Origin: Exiguobacterium sp. RIT594
GTDB lineage: Bacteria > Bacillota > Bacilli > Exiguobacteriales > Exiguobacteriaceae
Assembly (NCBI RefSeq): GCF_003339585.1
Contig: NZ_QPKF01000001.1
Coordinates: 806,001-870,000 of the forward strand
DNA: 64,000 nt
Reading direction: 5' to 3'
In this document: one piece after another, positions 8,449 through 18,848 of the stretch
Layout of the letters: every line of letters starts with the position of its first letter
How positions within the stretch are numbered: the stretch's first letter is position 1
Made by a program: the position numbers and the translations under genes
Notes under the pieces: generated by a model
The model's database searches: none
What the model was told of the DNA's origin: nothing
What the model saw: the letters and a program-made list of their open reading frames with translations, nothing else

Positions 8449-9156
8449 GTGCAGACACAAGAAAAAGAGAAAAAAGTATATGAAGTGTTTCAATCGATTT
8501 CGAGTAATTATGATCAAATGAATTCCATCATCAGCTTCCGTCTTCATAAATTGTGGAGAAAAGAAACGATGCGGCGGATGAATGTGTTTCCGGGAGCAAA
8601 GTGTCTCGACTTATGTTGCGGAACTGCCGACTGGACGATTCAACTTGCGAAAGCAGCCGGTCCGACCGGTGTGATCAAAGGGCTCGATTTTTCTGAAAAC
8701 ATGTTGAAAGTCGGCGTGGAAAAAGTTGAAGCGCTTGAAATGAAAAATGTCGAACTGATTCATGGAAACGCGATGGACCTTCCGTTTGGCGACCATTCGT
8801 TTGATTACGTGACAATCGGCTTCGGACTGCGGAACGTCCCGGATTATTTGCAAGTCATTAAAGAAATGCACCGCGTCCTAAAACCGGGCGGGACGGTCGT
8901 CTGTCTCGAGACGAGCCAACCGACAGCACCGTTATTTAAAGAAGCCTACGCACTGTATTTCGGGAAAATCATGCCGCAAGTCGGTCGTTTGTTTGCAAAA
9001 TCCTATGATCAATACAATTGGTTGCAAGAATCGACCGAAGTCTTTTTAGATCGTGTCGAGCTGAAGCAGCTGTTTGAACAGGCCGGTTTTATGCAAGTTG
9101 AAGTAAAAGCATTTGCAGGTGGGGCGGCTGCAATGCACCTCGGAAAGAAGTGGTGA
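8449..9156 (+). CDS. menG: demethylmenaquinone methyltransferase
   Basis: S-adenosylmethionine-dependent enzyme that methylates demethylmenaquinone in the last step of menaquinone synthesis (UbiE family). 235 residues; SAM-binding [11 protein letters not shown] at about 48-58 and the UbiE signature around [10 protein letters not shown] near 125. The GTG at 8449 is preferred: GAAAGGGTG precedes it by a normal gap and gives the usual N-terminus, while the GTG at 8440 lies inside that site. One base separates its stop from the hepT start. Confidence 0.95.
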   Translation: MQTQEKEKKVYEVFQSISSNYDQMNSIISFRLHKLWRKETMRRMNVFPGAKCLDLCCGTADWTIQLAKAAGPTGVIKGLDFSENMLKVGVEKVEALEMKNVELIHGNAMDLPFGDHSFDYVTIGFGLRNVPDYLQVIKEMHRVLKPGGTVVCLETSQPTAPLFKEAYALYFGKIMPQVGRLFAKSYDQYNWLQESTEVFLDRVELKQLFEQAGFMQVEVKAFAGGAAAMHLGKKW

Positions 9157-9157
9157 G

Positions 9158-10120
9158 ATGTCACTGCATTCAATTTATCGGGATGTAACAAAAGAAGTGA
9201 ATTTAGTGGATCAATTTTTGATCAGTCACATCGCATCGAACGATCCGACAATCGATGCTGCCGGACAACAATTGCTGCAAGCAGGCGGCAAACGGATCCG
9301 GCCTGCGTTTGTTCTGTTGGCATCAAAATTCGGGCGGGCGGACCGCGATGAACTCGTTCGTGTTGCAGCCAGTCTCGAACTGGTCCATATGGCTTCGCTC
9401 GTGCATGATGATGTGATTGATGATGCCGAACTGCGACGCGGAAAACCAACCGTCATGCAACATTTTGATGAAGAAGTTGCTCTCTATTCCGGTAACTTTT
9501 TATTCGGGGAAGCGGTTAAGTTGATTGGTGAAGTCGGGAAACCGGAACTTGTCCAAGTGATGGTCCATGCGATGCGTGAAATCTGCGAAGGCGAAATCGA
9601 GCAGATTTACGATCAGTACGACTGGGAACAATCCATCAAACGGTATATCAAGCGGATTGAACGGAAAACGGCGATCTTGATTGAAGCCAGCTGCCACCTT
9701 GGGGCAATTGTCGCGAACTGTTCACCGGAAGATACAAAAGCGTTACGACAATTTGGGCGTGACATCGGTCTAGCTTTCCAAATTGCAGATGATTTGCTTG
9801 ATTTTACGGCCAAACGGACGGAACTCGGAAAACCTGTCGCGGAAGATTTACGGCATGGTCATAAAACCTTGCCTGTGTTTTATGCTTCGGAAGATCAAGA
9901 CTTTTTTCGGGAGTTACAAAAGATCCGTTCGATGCCGAGTCATGAAGAAGTCGCTCCTTTACTGGACCGGCTGCAACAATCAGATGCGTTGGAGCGCACG
10001 CAACAAACCGTTGATTTATATATCCGGCGGGCGATTCTTCGCTTGAATCAGCTGCCAAAATCGTCAGCCAAACGTTCTTTGGAAGAAGTCGCTCGATATG
10101 TCGGGAAACGTAAAGGTTAA
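9158..10120 (+). CDS. hepT: heptaprenyl diphosphate synthase component II
   Basis: Catalytic subunit of the prenyltransferase that extends farnesyl diphosphate with isopentenyl diphosphate. The first aspartate-rich motif DDVIDD is at residues 84-89 and the second, DDLLD, at 211-215; GGKRIRP near 43-49 binds the diphosphate. 320 residues. The frame is open upstream into menG, but the ATG at 9158 right after the menG stop gives the standard length. It works with HepS and feeds MenA/MenG; QcrABC further on uses the product. Confidence 0.95.
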   Translation: MSLHSIYRDVTKEVNLVDQFLISHIASNDPTIDAAGQQLLQAGGKRIRPAFVLLASKFGRADRDELVRVAASLELVHMASLVHDDVIDDAELRRGKPTVMQHFDEEVALYSGNFLFGEAVKLIGEVGKPELVQVMVHAMREICEGEIEQIYDQYDWEQSIKRYIKRIERKTAILIEASCHLGAIVANCSPEDTKALRQFGRDIGLAFQIADDLLDFTAKRTELGKPVAEDLRHGHKTLPVFYASEDQDFFRELQKIRSMPSHEEVAPLLDRLQQSDALERTQQTVDLYIRRAILRLNQLPKSSAKRSLEEVARYVGKRKG

Positions 10121-10145
10121 AAAAATGTAAAAAATTTCTTGCCGC

Positions 10146-10173
10146 TTGTCCATTTACGCAGTAAACTTACTAT
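10146..10173 (+). promoter_or_regulatory. possible promoter for ndk
   Basis: TTGTCC, 16-base spacer, TACTAT, about 42 bases before ndk. Moderate match only. Confidence 0.35.
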
Positions 10174-10214
10174 GTAAGCGCTTTTTTATCTGTATTTCAT
10201 AGGGGGAACTAGCA

Positions 10215-10631
10215 ATGGAGCAAACGTTTTTAATGGTAAAACCGGATGGTGTTGAACGAGGTTTGATTGGGGAAATCATCTCTCGTATCGAACGTAAGGG
10301 ATTTGTCATTCGTGAAATGAAAATGATGCAGGTATCTGAAGAATTGGCTCAAGCTCATTACGCGGAACACGCAGAAAAACCATTTTTCGGAGAGTTGGTC
10401 ACTTTCTTGACATCTGGTCCAGTCGTCGCCCTTCGTGTTGAAGGCGAAGATGTCGTCACGGTTTCACGGATGATGATCGGGAAAACGAAACCGACGGAAG
10501 CACTGCCAGGAACGATTCGGGGCGATTTCGCGAACACGATGAGCGAGAATGTCATCCATGGTTCAGACAGTGTGGAAAGTGCCGAGCGTGAACTCGGTCT
10601 TTGGTTTCAAGGACAACCATTAAACGTTTAA
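10215..10631 (+). CDS. ndk: nucleoside diphosphate kinase
   Basis: Moves the terminal phosphate from ATP to nucleoside diphosphates through a phosphohistidine. The active-site His is H115 in N-V-I-H-G-S-D-S. At 138 residues it is about ten shorter than most Bacillus Ndk proteins, with the C-terminus ending soon after the G-L-W-F motif. GGGGGAA ribosome site and ATG start. Same place as in B. subtilis between hepT and cheR; it is followed by its own terminator. Confidence 0.96.
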   Translation: MEQTFLMVKPDGVERGLIGEIISRIERKGFVIREMKMMQVSEELAQAHYAEHAEKPFFGELVTFLTSGPVVALRVEGEDVVTVSRMMIGKTKPTEALPGTIRGDFANTMSENVIHGSDSVESAERELGLWFQGQPLNV

Positions 10632-10638
10632 TGTCGGC

Positions 10639-10673
10639 AAGACGATTGAGCAGCTGCTCAATCGTCTTTTTTT
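10639..10673 (+). terminator. terminator after ndk
   Basis: A perfect palindrome AAGACGATTGAGCAG / CTGCTCAATCGTCTT that folds with a tight loop, followed by a run of T interrupted by one G. Confidence 0.92.
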
Positions 10674-10771
10674 GTTTTTTGGAAAGGAAATGGCTTTATG
10701 CTAAGATAGAAAATAAGATAGGGAGTGTATTAAAAACAATCCCGACAGAGAGAGGATTTGTGAGGTGGACT

Positions 10772-11551
10772 ATGCAGGACTATGAGCTTTTCATCCAACG
10801 TTTCTTGAAAAAATCAGGAATTGATTTAGGACAATATAAAGAAGCCCAGATGAAGCGGCGATTGACAGCGCTACGCGATAAAAAAGGATATAGTACGTTT
10901 GCTTCCTATATGCAGGCGATGGAAAAAAGTGCGACATTGTATGACGAATTTCTGGATCGCATGACCATTAACGTCAGCGAGTTTTTCCGGAATCCGATTC
11001 GATGGCAACAACTCGAACAAGATATCTTACCTGTATTGCAAGCCCGTGCTCACGGACGAATCCGAACCTGGAGTGCTGCCTGTTCGACAGGGGAAGAGCC
11101 GTATTCGTTAGCGATGATCTTAAACGAAAAGATGGATCCGGCACAATTTACGATTCAGGCAACGGACTTGGATGACCTGGTTCTCGAAAAAGCGAAACAG
11201 GGCCGTTACGGGGCATCCGCTTTAAATGAAGTGGAGGACGCACGAAAAAAACGGTACTTCATCGAACAAGAACAGCAGTTTGAAGTCGTTCCGGAAATCA
11301 GACGTCTCGTTCGGTTCAGTAAACATAATTTGCTCGGTGACCGATATGATACCGGGTTTGATTTGATCATCTGCCGGAACGTCTTGATTTATTTTACAGA
11401 GGAAGCCAAGGCGCATGTCTACCGGTCGTTCGTCGACGCCTTAAAACCGGGCGGTATTTTGTTTGTCGGTGGAACAGAACAGATCTTCCAACCGGAACGG
11501 TTTGGTCTGAAGATGAAGCAAAGCTTTTTTTACGAAAAAATCCAAGGATAA
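10772..11551 (+). CDS. cheR: chemotaxis protein glutamate methyltransferase
   Basis: Methylates glutamates on chemoreceptors using S-adenosylmethionine, setting adaptation in chemotaxis. N-terminal helical CheR domain at about 1-75 and a Rossmann methyltransferase domain after it, with W-S-A-A-C-S-T-G-E-E-P-Y-S near 100 and the I-C-R-N-V-L-I-Y-F motif near 212. 259 residues from the ATG at 10772 with GTGAGGTGG upstream; the open frame further upstream includes the ndk terminator and is not coding. No other che gene is nearby, as in B. subtilis. Confidence 0.95.
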   Translation: MQDYELFIQRFLKKSGIDLGQYKEAQMKRRLTALRDKKGYSTFASYMQAMEKSATLYDEFLDRMTINVSEFFRNPIRWQQLEQDILPVLQARAHGRIRTWSAACSTGEEPYSLAMILNEKMDPAQFTIQATDLDDLVLEKAKQGRYGASALNEVEDARKKRYFIEQEQQFEVVPEIRRLVRFSKHNLLGDRYDTGFDLIICRNVLIYFTEEAKAHVYRSFVDALKPGGILFVGGTEQIFQPERFGLKMKQSFFYEKIQG

Positions 11552-11567
11552 GAGGGGATGAGGCAAT

Positions 11568-12722
11568 ATGCGTTACATGACAGCAGGTGAATCACACGGT
11601 AAAGGATTATCGGTCATCATCGAAGGAATCCCTTCTGGTCTTATCATTGATTTTGACGAAGTACAACGTGAGATGACACGTCGCCAAGGTGGTTATGGTC
11701 GAGGGCGGAGAATGCAGATCGAACAGGACGCGGTAGATGTCCGTGGGGGAATCCGCCATGGCTATACGACGGGCGCACCGATCAGCCTGTTCATTGAGAA
11801 TAAAGATCATACCCACTGGACACAAGTCATGCAGGCAGAACCGTTACAAGAAGAGTTGGAGCGTCCGCGGACGCTAACCCGTCCAAGACCGGGACATGCC
11901 GATCTGGTTGGTGGATTGAAATATGGGCACCGGGATTTACGGGATGTCCTCGAACGTTCATCTGCCCGGGAAACGGCGGCACGTGTCGCTGTCGGTGCGA
12001 TTGCCAAACAACTGTTGCGCCAACTGGAGATCGATTTATTCTCGCATGTCCGCTCGATTGGTGGCGTCGATGCGGATGTCATCAATCCACTAACATATCG
12101 TGACGCGATTGAGACATCACCTGTCCGCTGTGCCGACGAAGAAGCAGCGGAGCGAATGATGGCAGCGATTGATCAAGCCAAAAAAGACGGAGATACGTTA
12201 GGCGGGGAAGTTGAAGTGGTCGTGACGGGTGTCATGCCGGGAATCGGCTCCTTTACGCAAAACGAGACGAAACTCGACAGTCGTATCGCCCGGGCTGTCA
12301 TCAGTGTCAATGCGATGAAAGCAGTCGGATTCGGAGACGGATTTGAGCTGGCACGACGAAAAGGCAGTACCGTCCAAGACGAGATTCTGCATGATGAGAC
12401 CGGTTACTTCCGTAAAACGAATCATCTGGGCGGGATTGAAGGAGGTATGTCGACCGGGATGCCGATTCGGGTTCAGGTAGCGATGAAACCGATACCGACG
12501 CTGTACCGTCCCCTGCAATCAGTCGACATTGAAACAAAAGAACCATTTGTTGCCCAGATTGAACGAAGTGACGCATGTGCCGTTCCGGCTGCTGCGGTCG
12601 TACTGGAAGCCGTCGTAGCCGTTGAGATTGCGGCAGCTGTCCTTGAGATGTTCGGTACATCGACGCTTGATCGTCTTAAGCAGGCTGTTACAGACTACCG
12701 GGAGGAGGTGCGTCTCTTTTGA
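11568..12722 (+). CDS. aroC: chorismate synthase
   Basis: Converts 5-enolpyruvylshikimate 3-phosphate to chorismate with reduced FMN. The N-terminal GESHG motif (7-11) with the catalytic His, the RRQGGYGRG block near 39-47 and the conserved R-x-S-A-R-E-T region near 130 are visible. 384 residues. Also called aroF in B. subtilis. It opens a run of three shikimate genes with overlapping ends; aroB begins within its stop codon. RBS AGAGGGGATGAGG. Confidence 0.97.
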   Translation: MRYMTAGESHGKGLSVIIEGIPSGLIIDFDEVQREMTRRQGGYGRGRRMQIEQDAVDVRGGIRHGYTTGAPISLFIENKDHTHWTQVMQAEPLQEELERPRTLTRPRPGHADLVGGLKYGHRDLRDVLERSSARETAARVAVGAIAKQLLRQLEIDLFSHVRSIGGVDADVINPLTYRDAIETSPVRCADEEAAERMMAAIDQAKKDGDTLGGEVEVVVTGVMPGIGSFTQNETKLDSRIARAVISVNAMKAVGFGDGFELARRKGSTVQDEILHDETGYFRKTNHLGGIEGGMSTGMPIRVQVAMKPIPTLYRPLQSVDIETKEPFVAQIERSDACAVPAAAVVLEAVVAVEIAAAVLEMFGTSTLDRLKQAVTDYREEVRLF

Positions 12723-13777
12723 CGCATCTGATCATCGAAGCAAGCCGTCCTTATCCGGTCTATGTCGAAGCGGAGGCTATCCGTCATATTCGTGAAATCA
12801 AACAAGCGCAAGAAGCAGATCGGTTTTGGATTATTACGGATCAGACCGTAGCGGATTTGCACATGGTGTCGATTCGAAGTCAGCTCGAAAGCTGTTTTCC
12901 GTTGACATCTCAATGTGTCAGTACCGTCGATCCGGGAGAAGGCAGCAAATCATTATCCGTCTATCAACGGTTATTAGAAGAGGGAATTGAGCTGGGTGCA
13001 ACCCGTAAGACGATGATCCTTGCCGTCGGAGGCGGCATGATTGGTGACTTGGCCGGATTCGTCGCAGCGACTTTCCTGCGCGGAGTTCCCTTCATTCAAA
13101 TCCCGACGACCCTGCTTGCTCACGATTCGAGTGTCGGGGGAAAGGTTGGATTAAACTTACGTTGGGGTAAGAACTTAGTAGGTGCTTTTTATCAGCCTTC
13201 TGCTGTTTTGTACGATCCCGCCTTTTTACAAACATTGCCTGACCGCGAATGGAGAAGCGGTTTTTTTGAATTAGTGAAGCACGGATTATTGGCGCGTCCG
13301 ACATTTGCTGAAGATTTGCTCGGACTTGAATTGGCAGATATCAAACAGTTAGCGCTGGCAGACTGGATTTCAGCCGGGATTAAAGTGAAACAACATATCG
13401 TCGAGCAGGATGAACGTGAGGCGGGCATCCGCGCCTTTTTAAATTATGGACATACGTTTGGCCATGCGGTCGAATATGCGAGTGCGGATCTTTCCCACGG
13501 AGAAGCGGTCGGAATTGGACTGGTCTTTGTATCGTTACTCGAAGGAAATGAGCGTCAAGCCTGTCAACTGGTGGAACTGATTGGTCGAATCGGTGTCGTG
13601 TTACCGGAACGTCAACCGTTTGAAAGATACTTGGAGTTGATGAAACGGGATAAAAAAAATGATGCGTCGATTCGATTTGTTTTACAAGGTCAAGACGGAT
13701 TTGGCTTAGAAGCAATCAACCGGAAACGTCTAGAAGAAGCATACGATCAAACAGTGAGGTGTTTACAGTGGGTTTAA
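12719..13777 (+). CDS. aroB: 3-dehydroquinate synthase
   Basis: NAD- and metal-dependent cyclisation of DAHP to 3-dehydroquinate, second step of the shikimate pathway. [16 protein letters not shown] near 102-117 and the metal-binding E-x-x-K-H-G-L (around 188-194) and N-Y-G-H-T-F-G-H-A (around 242-250) motifs are present. 352 residues. The start is TTG inside the aroC stop (four-base overlap), served by GGGAGGAGG ten bases upstream. The aroH chorismate mutase found next in B. subtilis is absent; aroA follows directly. Confidence 0.95.
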   Translation: MTHLIIEASRPYPVYVEAEAIRHIREIKQAQEADRFWIITDQTVADLHMVSIRSQLESCFPLTSQCVSTVDPGEGSKSLSVYQRLLEEGIELGATRKTMILAVGGGMIGDLAGFVAATFLRGVPFIQIPTTLLAHDSSVGGKVGLNLRWGKNLVGAFYQPSAVLYDPAFLQTLPDREWRSGFFELVKHGLLARPTFAEDLLGLELADIKQLALADWISAGIKVKQHIVEQDEREAGIRAFLNYGHTFGHAVEYASADLSHGEAVGIGLVFVSLLEGNERQACQLVELIGRIGVVLPERQPFERYLELMKRDKKNDASIRFVLQGQDGFGLEAINRKRLEEAYDQTVRCLQWV

Positions 13778-15021
13778 AAGGGACAGTACGCGTACCAGGC
13801 GATAAATCAATGACCCATCGTGCATTTTTGATGGGTGGAATCGCAGAAGGGACAACCGTGATTTCAAACGCCTTGCTAGGAGCAGACTGTTTGGCATCAC
13901 TCGCAGCAGTCGAGGCACTTGGGGCAAAAATTGACCGGACGGAACAAGACATTCAGATTACCGGTACCGCTACTCTGAAGGCGGCAACGATTGACTGCGG
14001 CAATTCAGGAACGACAATTCGTTTGTTGAGTGGGATTTTGGCCGGCGGACAGGAAACATACATTTTAACAGGAGATGCATCGCTACAGCGACGGCCGATG
14101 GACCGGGTGACTGTCCCGCTTGCGACACTTGGCGCGGACATTGAGGGCACAAACGCCCCGCTGACAATCCATGGTCAACCGCTTGTGGGCACGACCTACA
14201 CACTGCCGGTAGCGAGCGCTCAAGTCAAAAGCGCGGTGTTATTGGCCGGATTGTTTGCAACAGGAGAGACGACAGTCGTCGAACCGATTTTATCGCGGGA
14301 TCATACGGAGCGGATGTTACCGAAATTCGGAGCAAATCTGACGATTCAAGAACAGGAACAAGGACGACAGATTCGTCTGCAAGGACCGGTCCGACTAAAG
14401 GCAACGACGATCGATATTCCGGGTGACCCTTCCTCGGCGGCTTTTTGGTGGGCAGCGGCGGCTTTAGGGGACGATAGCCAAGTCACGACGGAACATGTCT
14501 TGATGAATCCGACTCGGACTGGATTTTTGCAAGTGTTACGCCAGATGGGTGCCAGTGTCGAAATCACAAATCGCCGTGAAACGGCGGGAGAAGAGACTGC
14601 GGATGTAACCCTGACGACGACTCACTTGCAGGCAGTAGCCATCGAAGGGGAGCAAATCCCTTCGTTAATCGATGAAATCCCGTTGCTTGCTTTGCTTGCG
14701 ACGCAAGCAGAAGGACGGACAGTCATCCGGGATGCAGCAGAACTGCGTGTCAAAGAGACGGATCGAATCGAGACGGTCGTATCGACCCTTCAAAAAATCG
14801 GGGCAACGATTGAAGCAACGGAAGATGGCATGATTATTGACGGACCGACACCACTCACAGGAGCGACGGTCGACAGTGCGGGGGACCATCGTCTGGCCAT
14901 GATGTTGACGATTGCCTCGACATTACAGCCGGAAATTCAAGTCCTTGGGAATGAAGTAGTTGAAGTCAGCTACCCGACGTTTTATGATGATTTAAAGACA
15001 CTGCAACAAACGAATCCCTGA
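13768..15021 (+). CDS. aroA: 3-phosphoshikimate 1-carboxyvinyltransferase (EPSP synthase)
   Basis: Joins phosphoenolpyruvate to shikimate 3-phosphate. The two family signatures are seen: the phosphate-binding G-D-K-S-M-T-H-R-A near 12-20 with G-N-S-G-T-T-I-R-L near 77-85, and the R-V-K-E-T-D-R motif near 333. 417 residues. I chose the GTG at 13768, eight bases after GTGAGG; the GTG at 13759 lies in that site. It overlaps aroB by ten bases. Called aroE in B. subtilis. The S-M-T replaces the more usual S-I-S of Bacillus enzymes. Confidence 0.95.
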   Translation: MGLKGTVRVPGDKSMTHRAFLMGGIAEGTTVISNALLGADCLASLAAVEALGAKIDRTEQDIQITGTATLKAATIDCGNSGTTIRLLSGILAGGQETYILTGDASLQRRPMDRVTVPLATLGADIEGTNAPLTIHGQPLVGTTYTLPVASAQVKSAVLLAGLFATGETTVVEPILSRDHTERMLPKFGANLTIQEQEQGRQIRLQGPVRLKATTIDIPGDPSSAAFWWAAAALGDDSQVTTEHVLMNPTRTGFLQVLRQMGASVEITNRRETAGEETADVTLTTTHLQAVAIEGEQIPSLIDEIPLLALLATQAEGRTVIRDAAELRVKETDRIETVVSTLQKIGATIEATEDGMIIDGPTPLTGATVDSAGDHRLAMMLTIASTLQPEIQVLGNEVVEVSYPTFYDDLKTLQQTNP

Positions 15022-15065
15022 CAAAGATCGCGAACAGTGAAATAGAGGAAAGTGAGGCGTTTGCC

Positions 15066-16328
15066 TTGAACGAAAACGTATTAAAAGAGATCGTCGAAAG
15101 TCTCGAACATGGTCACACGTCAGAAGCATTAACGGCGCTCGAACAGCTTGAAAAAACCGGGACGGATGAAGACCGTTTAGCGGTCGCCGATTTGTATATC
15201 GAACTGGGCTTATCCGATCGGGCAGTCGATTTACTGGCACCTTTGTATGTCGATTATTCGGGAAATGCCGGTGTAGCTTTATTACTGGCAGAATGTTACA
15301 TCGATCTGGACCGGGAAGAAGAGGCCATCACTGTGCTTGAGCAGGTCGATGTGACGGATATTGAGAATGGCCCCCGGACACTGGTTTTGCTGGCTGACCT
15401 GTATCAGTCCCAAGGGCTCGATGAAGTGGCGTTAGCTAAATTAAAACAAGCGCGTGACCTGGCCCCGAACGAACCGCTGCTGGCATATGGACTGGCGGAA
15501 CTCTATATGACACTCGGTGCCTTTGATCAAGCCGTTCCTTTGTTTGCGGAAATCGCGGCTGATCCGCTTTTACGCGAAGAGTTACCGCTTGATGCCCTCT
15601 ATGCGGAATCACTGGCGATGATCGGTGAGTTCGAAGAAGCGATTCCACTGTATGAACGTGCGGTTGCCGAGCGCTCGGATCTGCATACATTATTCGGTCT
15701 CGCCATGACGGCACACCGGGTCGGACAACACCAAAAAGCGGTCGAGACATTCCAGCAACTGATTGCGCAGGATCCCGACTATACGTCGGCCTATGTTCCG
15801 TACGCGGAAAGTCAGTCGGAACTCGGCTTGACGAAAGAAGCACTCAATGTCATCAAGCAAGGAATCGAGCGTGATGATTACAACGATGAGTTACGGACGA
15901 TGGAAGCCTTGTTCCTCTTGAAGCTCGGTGACCGGGAAGGCAGTGTCAAAGCGTTACGTGAAGCGTTGGCCCTCAACCCGGAATCGCTCGTCGCAGCGGA
16001 ACGTCTGTTGGCTTTACTCGCAGAGGACGAAGATCATGATGCGACGCTTGAGACGATTTCCGCCATCGAAGAACATGTGACGGCACCAATCCTGACGTGG
16101 TATCGTGCCCGGTCGCTATACGCGCTCGAAGAATATACGCAGGCGATGGAGAAATATGCGCAAGTGGAAGCTGCTTTTGCAGATGATGCATTATTCTTAA
16201 AAGAGTACGGATATGCTCTCGTAGAAGAAGGGCGCCGCGATGAAGGACTGGTCTTATTACGCCGGGCAGCCAATCTGACACCGGAAGATGCCGATCTAGT
16301 CGACTATGTCGAACGAATGGATGGATGA
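15066..16328 (+). CDS. tetratricopeptide repeat protein (YpiA-like)
   Basis: 420-residue acidic protein built of TPR helices; repeats with the A-x-x-L-Y pattern can be followed from about residue 15 to the end (for example near 88, 145, 190, 225, 295 and 345). No signal peptide or catalytic motif. It starts at TTG after GTGAGG. In B. subtilis ypiA also stands between aroE and ypiB (reoY). The pairing suggests a scaffold role, perhaps linked to ReoY, but that is inference. Confidence 0.82.
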   Translation: MNENVLKEIVESLEHGHTSEALTALEQLEKTGTDEDRLAVADLYIELGLSDRAVDLLAPLYVDYSGNAGVALLLAECYIDLDREEEAITVLEQVDVTDIENGPRTLVLLADLYQSQGLDEVALAKLKQARDLAPNEPLLAYGLAELYMTLGAFDQAVPLFAEIAADPLLREELPLDALYAESLAMIGEFEEAIPLYERAVAERSDLHTLFGLAMTAHRVGQHQKAVETFQQLIAQDPDYTSAYVPYAESQSELGLTKEALNVIKQGIERDDYNDELRTMEALFLLKLGDREGSVKALREALALNPESLVAAERLLALLAEDEDHDATLETISAIEEHVTAPILTWYRARSLYALEEYTQAMEKYAQVEAAFADDALFLKEYGYALVEEGRRDEGLVLLRRAANLTPEDADLVDYVERMDG

Positions 16329-16356
16329 CTTCACTGGAGAAGGGAGTAGGATTAAG

Positions 16357-16884
16357 ATGACAGAGAGAAAGCAGCGTTTCTTGCGCCGCATCTTGACCTA
16401 TTATACGTTGAAACGTCGGGAATCAAAGTGGATCATCGATTATTGGCTTCGAAACGATTCGAAGCTTGAACAGGTTCATTTTGTTCAAAATGCCATGTTT
16501 GCGCCCAAGGCAATAATCATTACGACCTATGGATTTGATGCAGACCCTTTTCTCTTTAAAAAAGGAGAGGTCAAGACGACCGATCCGGAAAAAGCCTATC
16601 ATGATATTCGTTTGACCGATGAACCGATCTATATCGAGTTGAATTTTCAAGGAATGATGATGGATGACGAGTACCTCTCGCTGTTAGAGGAAAATCCTTT
16701 TCGACCGGAAGTGGCCGTTGAACCGAAGTTGGCAGATGCGGCAATGAATTTCATTGCGGCGACCGTCAACCGTCAAGAAGAAGAACGTTTGGTCCGATTG
16801 ATTGACGAGGCGCTCGATGCCCGGGATAAAAATCGTTTCCAATCGCTTTCGGACGAATTACGGATCATTCGCAGTCAACTTTGA
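16357..16884 (+). CDS. reoY: ReoY/YpiB family proteolytic degradation factor (UPF0302)
   Basis: 175-residue soluble protein of the UPF0302 family. In Listeria and Bacillus, ReoY with ReoM directs MurA (first enzyme of peptidoglycan synthesis) to the ClpCP protease. The F-V-Q-N-A-x-F and Y-I-E-L-N-F-Q-G segments match the family. The frame is open upstream across the TPR gene end, but the ATG at 16357 with GGGAGTAGG upstream gives the normal N-terminus. Follows the TPR gene by 28 bases, as in B. subtilis ypiA-ypiB. No reoM or murA is in the window. Confidence 0.88.
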   Translation: MTERKQRFLRRILTYYTLKRRESKWIIDYWLRNDSKLEQVHFVQNAMFAPKAIIITTYGFDADPFLFKKGEVKTTDPEKAYHDIRLTDEPIYIELNFQGMMMDDEYLSLLEENPFRPEVAVEPKLADAAMNFIAATVNRQEEERLVRLIDEALDARDKNRFQSLSDELRIIRSQL

Positions 16885-16903
16885 TCGGAGAATCGAGTCG
16901 TTT

Positions 16904-16939
16904 GCCTCCCTTCGACTGAACCGAAGGGAGGCTTTTTTT
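16904..16939 (+). terminator. terminator after reoY
   Basis: Eleven-base-pair stem GCCTCCCTTCG / CGAAGGGAGGC, seven-base loop, then seven T. Confidence 0.93.
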
Positions 16940-17080
16940 CGAAATCGAAACTAAGGGAAAAATATGAAGAAAAATTGTAGCTAATTTCATAAAACGTTCA
17001 CATTAAAGAAGCAGTTCCAAAAGCGGATATGATACATTAAATGTGACGAAATGTAAGTGAACAGGAAAGGGGGGAATGAC

Positions 17081-17521
17081 TTGCGTTTCAAACCATCCGA
17101 TGTTCAAAGGACGAGAAACGAACAAGCGTATATCGATACGTTGATTGTCCCATTGATTCCCGTCGGATTCGACGAAGCGATGCATGCTTTCTCGGAATGT
17201 GCAGATATGACGATGACTGTCGCGACGGAAGTCGAACGGCAACTGTCGGGACGGGCGATGCTTGTTCCGCCAATGACGTATATTGGTGAACCGTCCATCG
17301 ACCAGCTCACCAGTTGGGAGCAGGCCGCATCTTCAGAGCAGTTTCGATTTGTAACGTTCATTACTGCCGATTTACGGTGGAAAGAGACATCGGTCACGGA
17401 CATCATTTATGTCCCGCGTTTATCACTTGAGACGATGAGTCGCGATCAACAAGGTCAGATGGTCGGGAATTTTGTCGGGCAAGTCTTAGAGCAGTTAGGA
17501 AACCGCTGGACCGCGCTATGA
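17081..17521 (+). CDS. DUF2487 protein (YpiF-like)
   Basis: 146-residue protein of the DUF2487 family; B. subtilis ypiF occupies the same place before qcrA. Function unknown. I chose the TTG at 17081, placed seven bases after GGAAAGGGGGG; the GTG at 17057 lies before that site. No membrane segment or signal peptide is evident. Its constant place next to the cytochrome bc genes may mean a link to that complex, but nothing in the sequence shows it. Confidence 0.8.
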   Translation: MRFKPSDVQRTRNEQAYIDTLIVPLIPVGFDEAMHAFSECADMTMTVATEVERQLSGRAMLVPPMTYIGEPSIDQLTSWEQAASSEQFRFVTFITADLRWKETSVTDIIYVPRLSLETMSRDQQGQMVGNFVGQVLEQLGNRWTAL

Positions 17522-17526
17522 AGCGG

Positions 17527-17555
17527 TTGACGCAATGATTTTATTAAGATACTAT
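17527..17555 (+). promoter_or_regulatory. probable promoter for qcrABC
   Basis: TTGACG, 17-base spacer, TACTAT, about 70 bases before qcrA. It begins only five bases after the ypiF stop. Strong match to the housekeeping consensus. Confidence 0.65.
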
Positions 17556-17625
17556 TACCATGTGAGAAATTTGTGTGAAGTACTGTGGTCTTGGGGCACA
17601 GCGTACATCACGAGGGGGGATCGAG

Positions 17626-18132
17626 ATGGCTCAAAACGGGTCTAACGTAACACGTCGTCAATTCTTGACGTATACATTGACTGGAGTCGGCGGCTTTATG
17701 GCGGCGACGATGGTCATGCCGATGGTCAACTTCGCAGTTGACCCAGTCCTGAAGAAATCAGGAGCAGGCGATAAAGTAAAAGTAATGAAGTTGTCGGACA
17801 TCACGACAGAACCAAAACGGGTTGACTTCAAAAAACAAACACAGGATGCGTGGTATGAGTTTGAAGAAACGTTATCTGCGTGGGTGTTTAAAAACGATAA
17901 AGGCGAAGTATTGGCTTTATCACCGATCTGTAAACACTTAGGATGCCAGGTCAGTTTTGGAGCGGATCCGACGCACCCAGAACAATTCTATTGCCCATGT
18001 CACTTCGGCCGGTATACGAAAGATGGCGTTAACGTACCAGGTACGCCTCCGACGAAACCGCTTGATGAATATGAAAAGCAAGAGAAAGATGGTTTCCTTT
18101 ACCTAGGTAAACCAGTCGAAAGAGGTGCGTAA
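17626..18132 (+). CDS. qcrA: menaquinol-cytochrome c reductase iron-sulfur (Rieske) subunit
   Basis: Rieske protein of the cytochrome bc complex; takes electrons from menaquinol to the cytochrome c part. Cluster ligands are C102 and H104 (C-K-H-L-G-C) and C123 and H126 (C-P-C-H-F-G), with C107 and C125 for the disulfide. A twin-arginine motif R-R-Q-F-L (10-14) and a hydrophobic helix form the membrane anchor and Tat signal. ATG at 17626 after GGGGGATCGAG; the open frame to 17575 overlaps the promoter region. 168 residues. Confidence 0.96.
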   Translation: MAQNGSNVTRRQFLTYTLTGVGGFMAATMVMPMVNFAVDPVLKKSGAGDKVKVMKLSDITTEPKRVDFKKQTQDAWYEFEETLSAWVFKNDKGEVLALSPICKHLGCQVSFGADPTHPEQFYCPCHFGRYTKDGVNVPGTPPTKPLDEYEKQEKDGFLYLGKPVERGA

Positions 18133-18135
18133 GCG

Positions 18136-18807
18136 ATGATGCAAAAAATTTATGATTGGATTGATGAGCGCGTTGATATTACGCCACTTTGGCGAGATAT
18201 CGCCGATCATGAAGTTCCAGAACACGTTAACCCGGCCCATAACTTCTCAGCATTCGTTTATTGTTTTGGCGGGTTGACATTCTTCACGATTGTCATCCAG
18301 ATTCTTTCAGGAATGTTCTTGACAATGTATTACGTACCAGACATCATCAATGCGCATGCTTCCGTGTATTATCTTCAAAACGAAGTAGCACACGGTCAAA
18401 TCGTCCGTGGTATGCACCACTGGGGTGCATCGGTCGTCATCGTAATGTTGTTCTTACATACATTACGTGTCTTCTTCACAGGTTCATACAAAAAACCACG
18501 TGAATTGAACTGGGTTGTCGGCGTACTGTTATTCTTCGTTGTCTTAGCACTTGGTCTGACAGGATATCTGTTGCCATGGGATATGAAAGCATTGTTCGCA
18601 ACGAAAGTTACGATTCAAATTGCGGAAAGTATTCCTGTCATCGGTGGTATCGCGAAAACACTCCTGGCGGGTGGGGAAATCGTCGGTGCAAGCACAATCG
18701 CTCGATTCTTTGCGATTCACGTCTTCTTCCTTCCTGCAGCATTGTTCGTCTTGCTCGGGGCCCACTTCATGATGATCCGGAAACAAGGGATCTCTGGACC
18801 ACTTTAA
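18136..18807 (+). CDS. qcrB: menaquinol-cytochrome c reductase cytochrome b subunit
   Basis: Cytochrome b6-type membrane protein of 223 residues with four main helices. The haem-ligand His pairs are seen as R-G-M-H-H-W near 95 and H-T-L-R-V-F near 107, with further His in A-I-H-V-F-F-L near 195. It starts three bases after qcrA with an ATG-ATG pair. As in other Bacilli, the b-type cytochrome is split: the last helices are in QcrC. Confidence 0.96.
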   Translation: MMQKIYDWIDERVDITPLWRDIADHEVPEHVNPAHNFSAFVYCFGGLTFFTIVIQILSGMFLTMYYVPDIINAHASVYYLQNEVAHGQIVRGMHHWGASVVIVMLFLHTLRVFFTGSYKKPRELNWVVGVLLFFVVLALGLTGYLLPWDMKALFATKVTIQIAESIPVIGGIAKTLLAGGEIVGASTIARFFAIHVFFLPAALFVLLGAHFMMIRKQGISGPL

Positions 18808-18848
18808 ACCGACACTTATCATTAGACAACTAAAAGGGGGAGAACACG

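Noticed and set aside
15436-15843. 135-codon minus-strand frame in the TPR gene
   Set aside because: Shadow of the coding strand; no ribosome site and no family resemblance.
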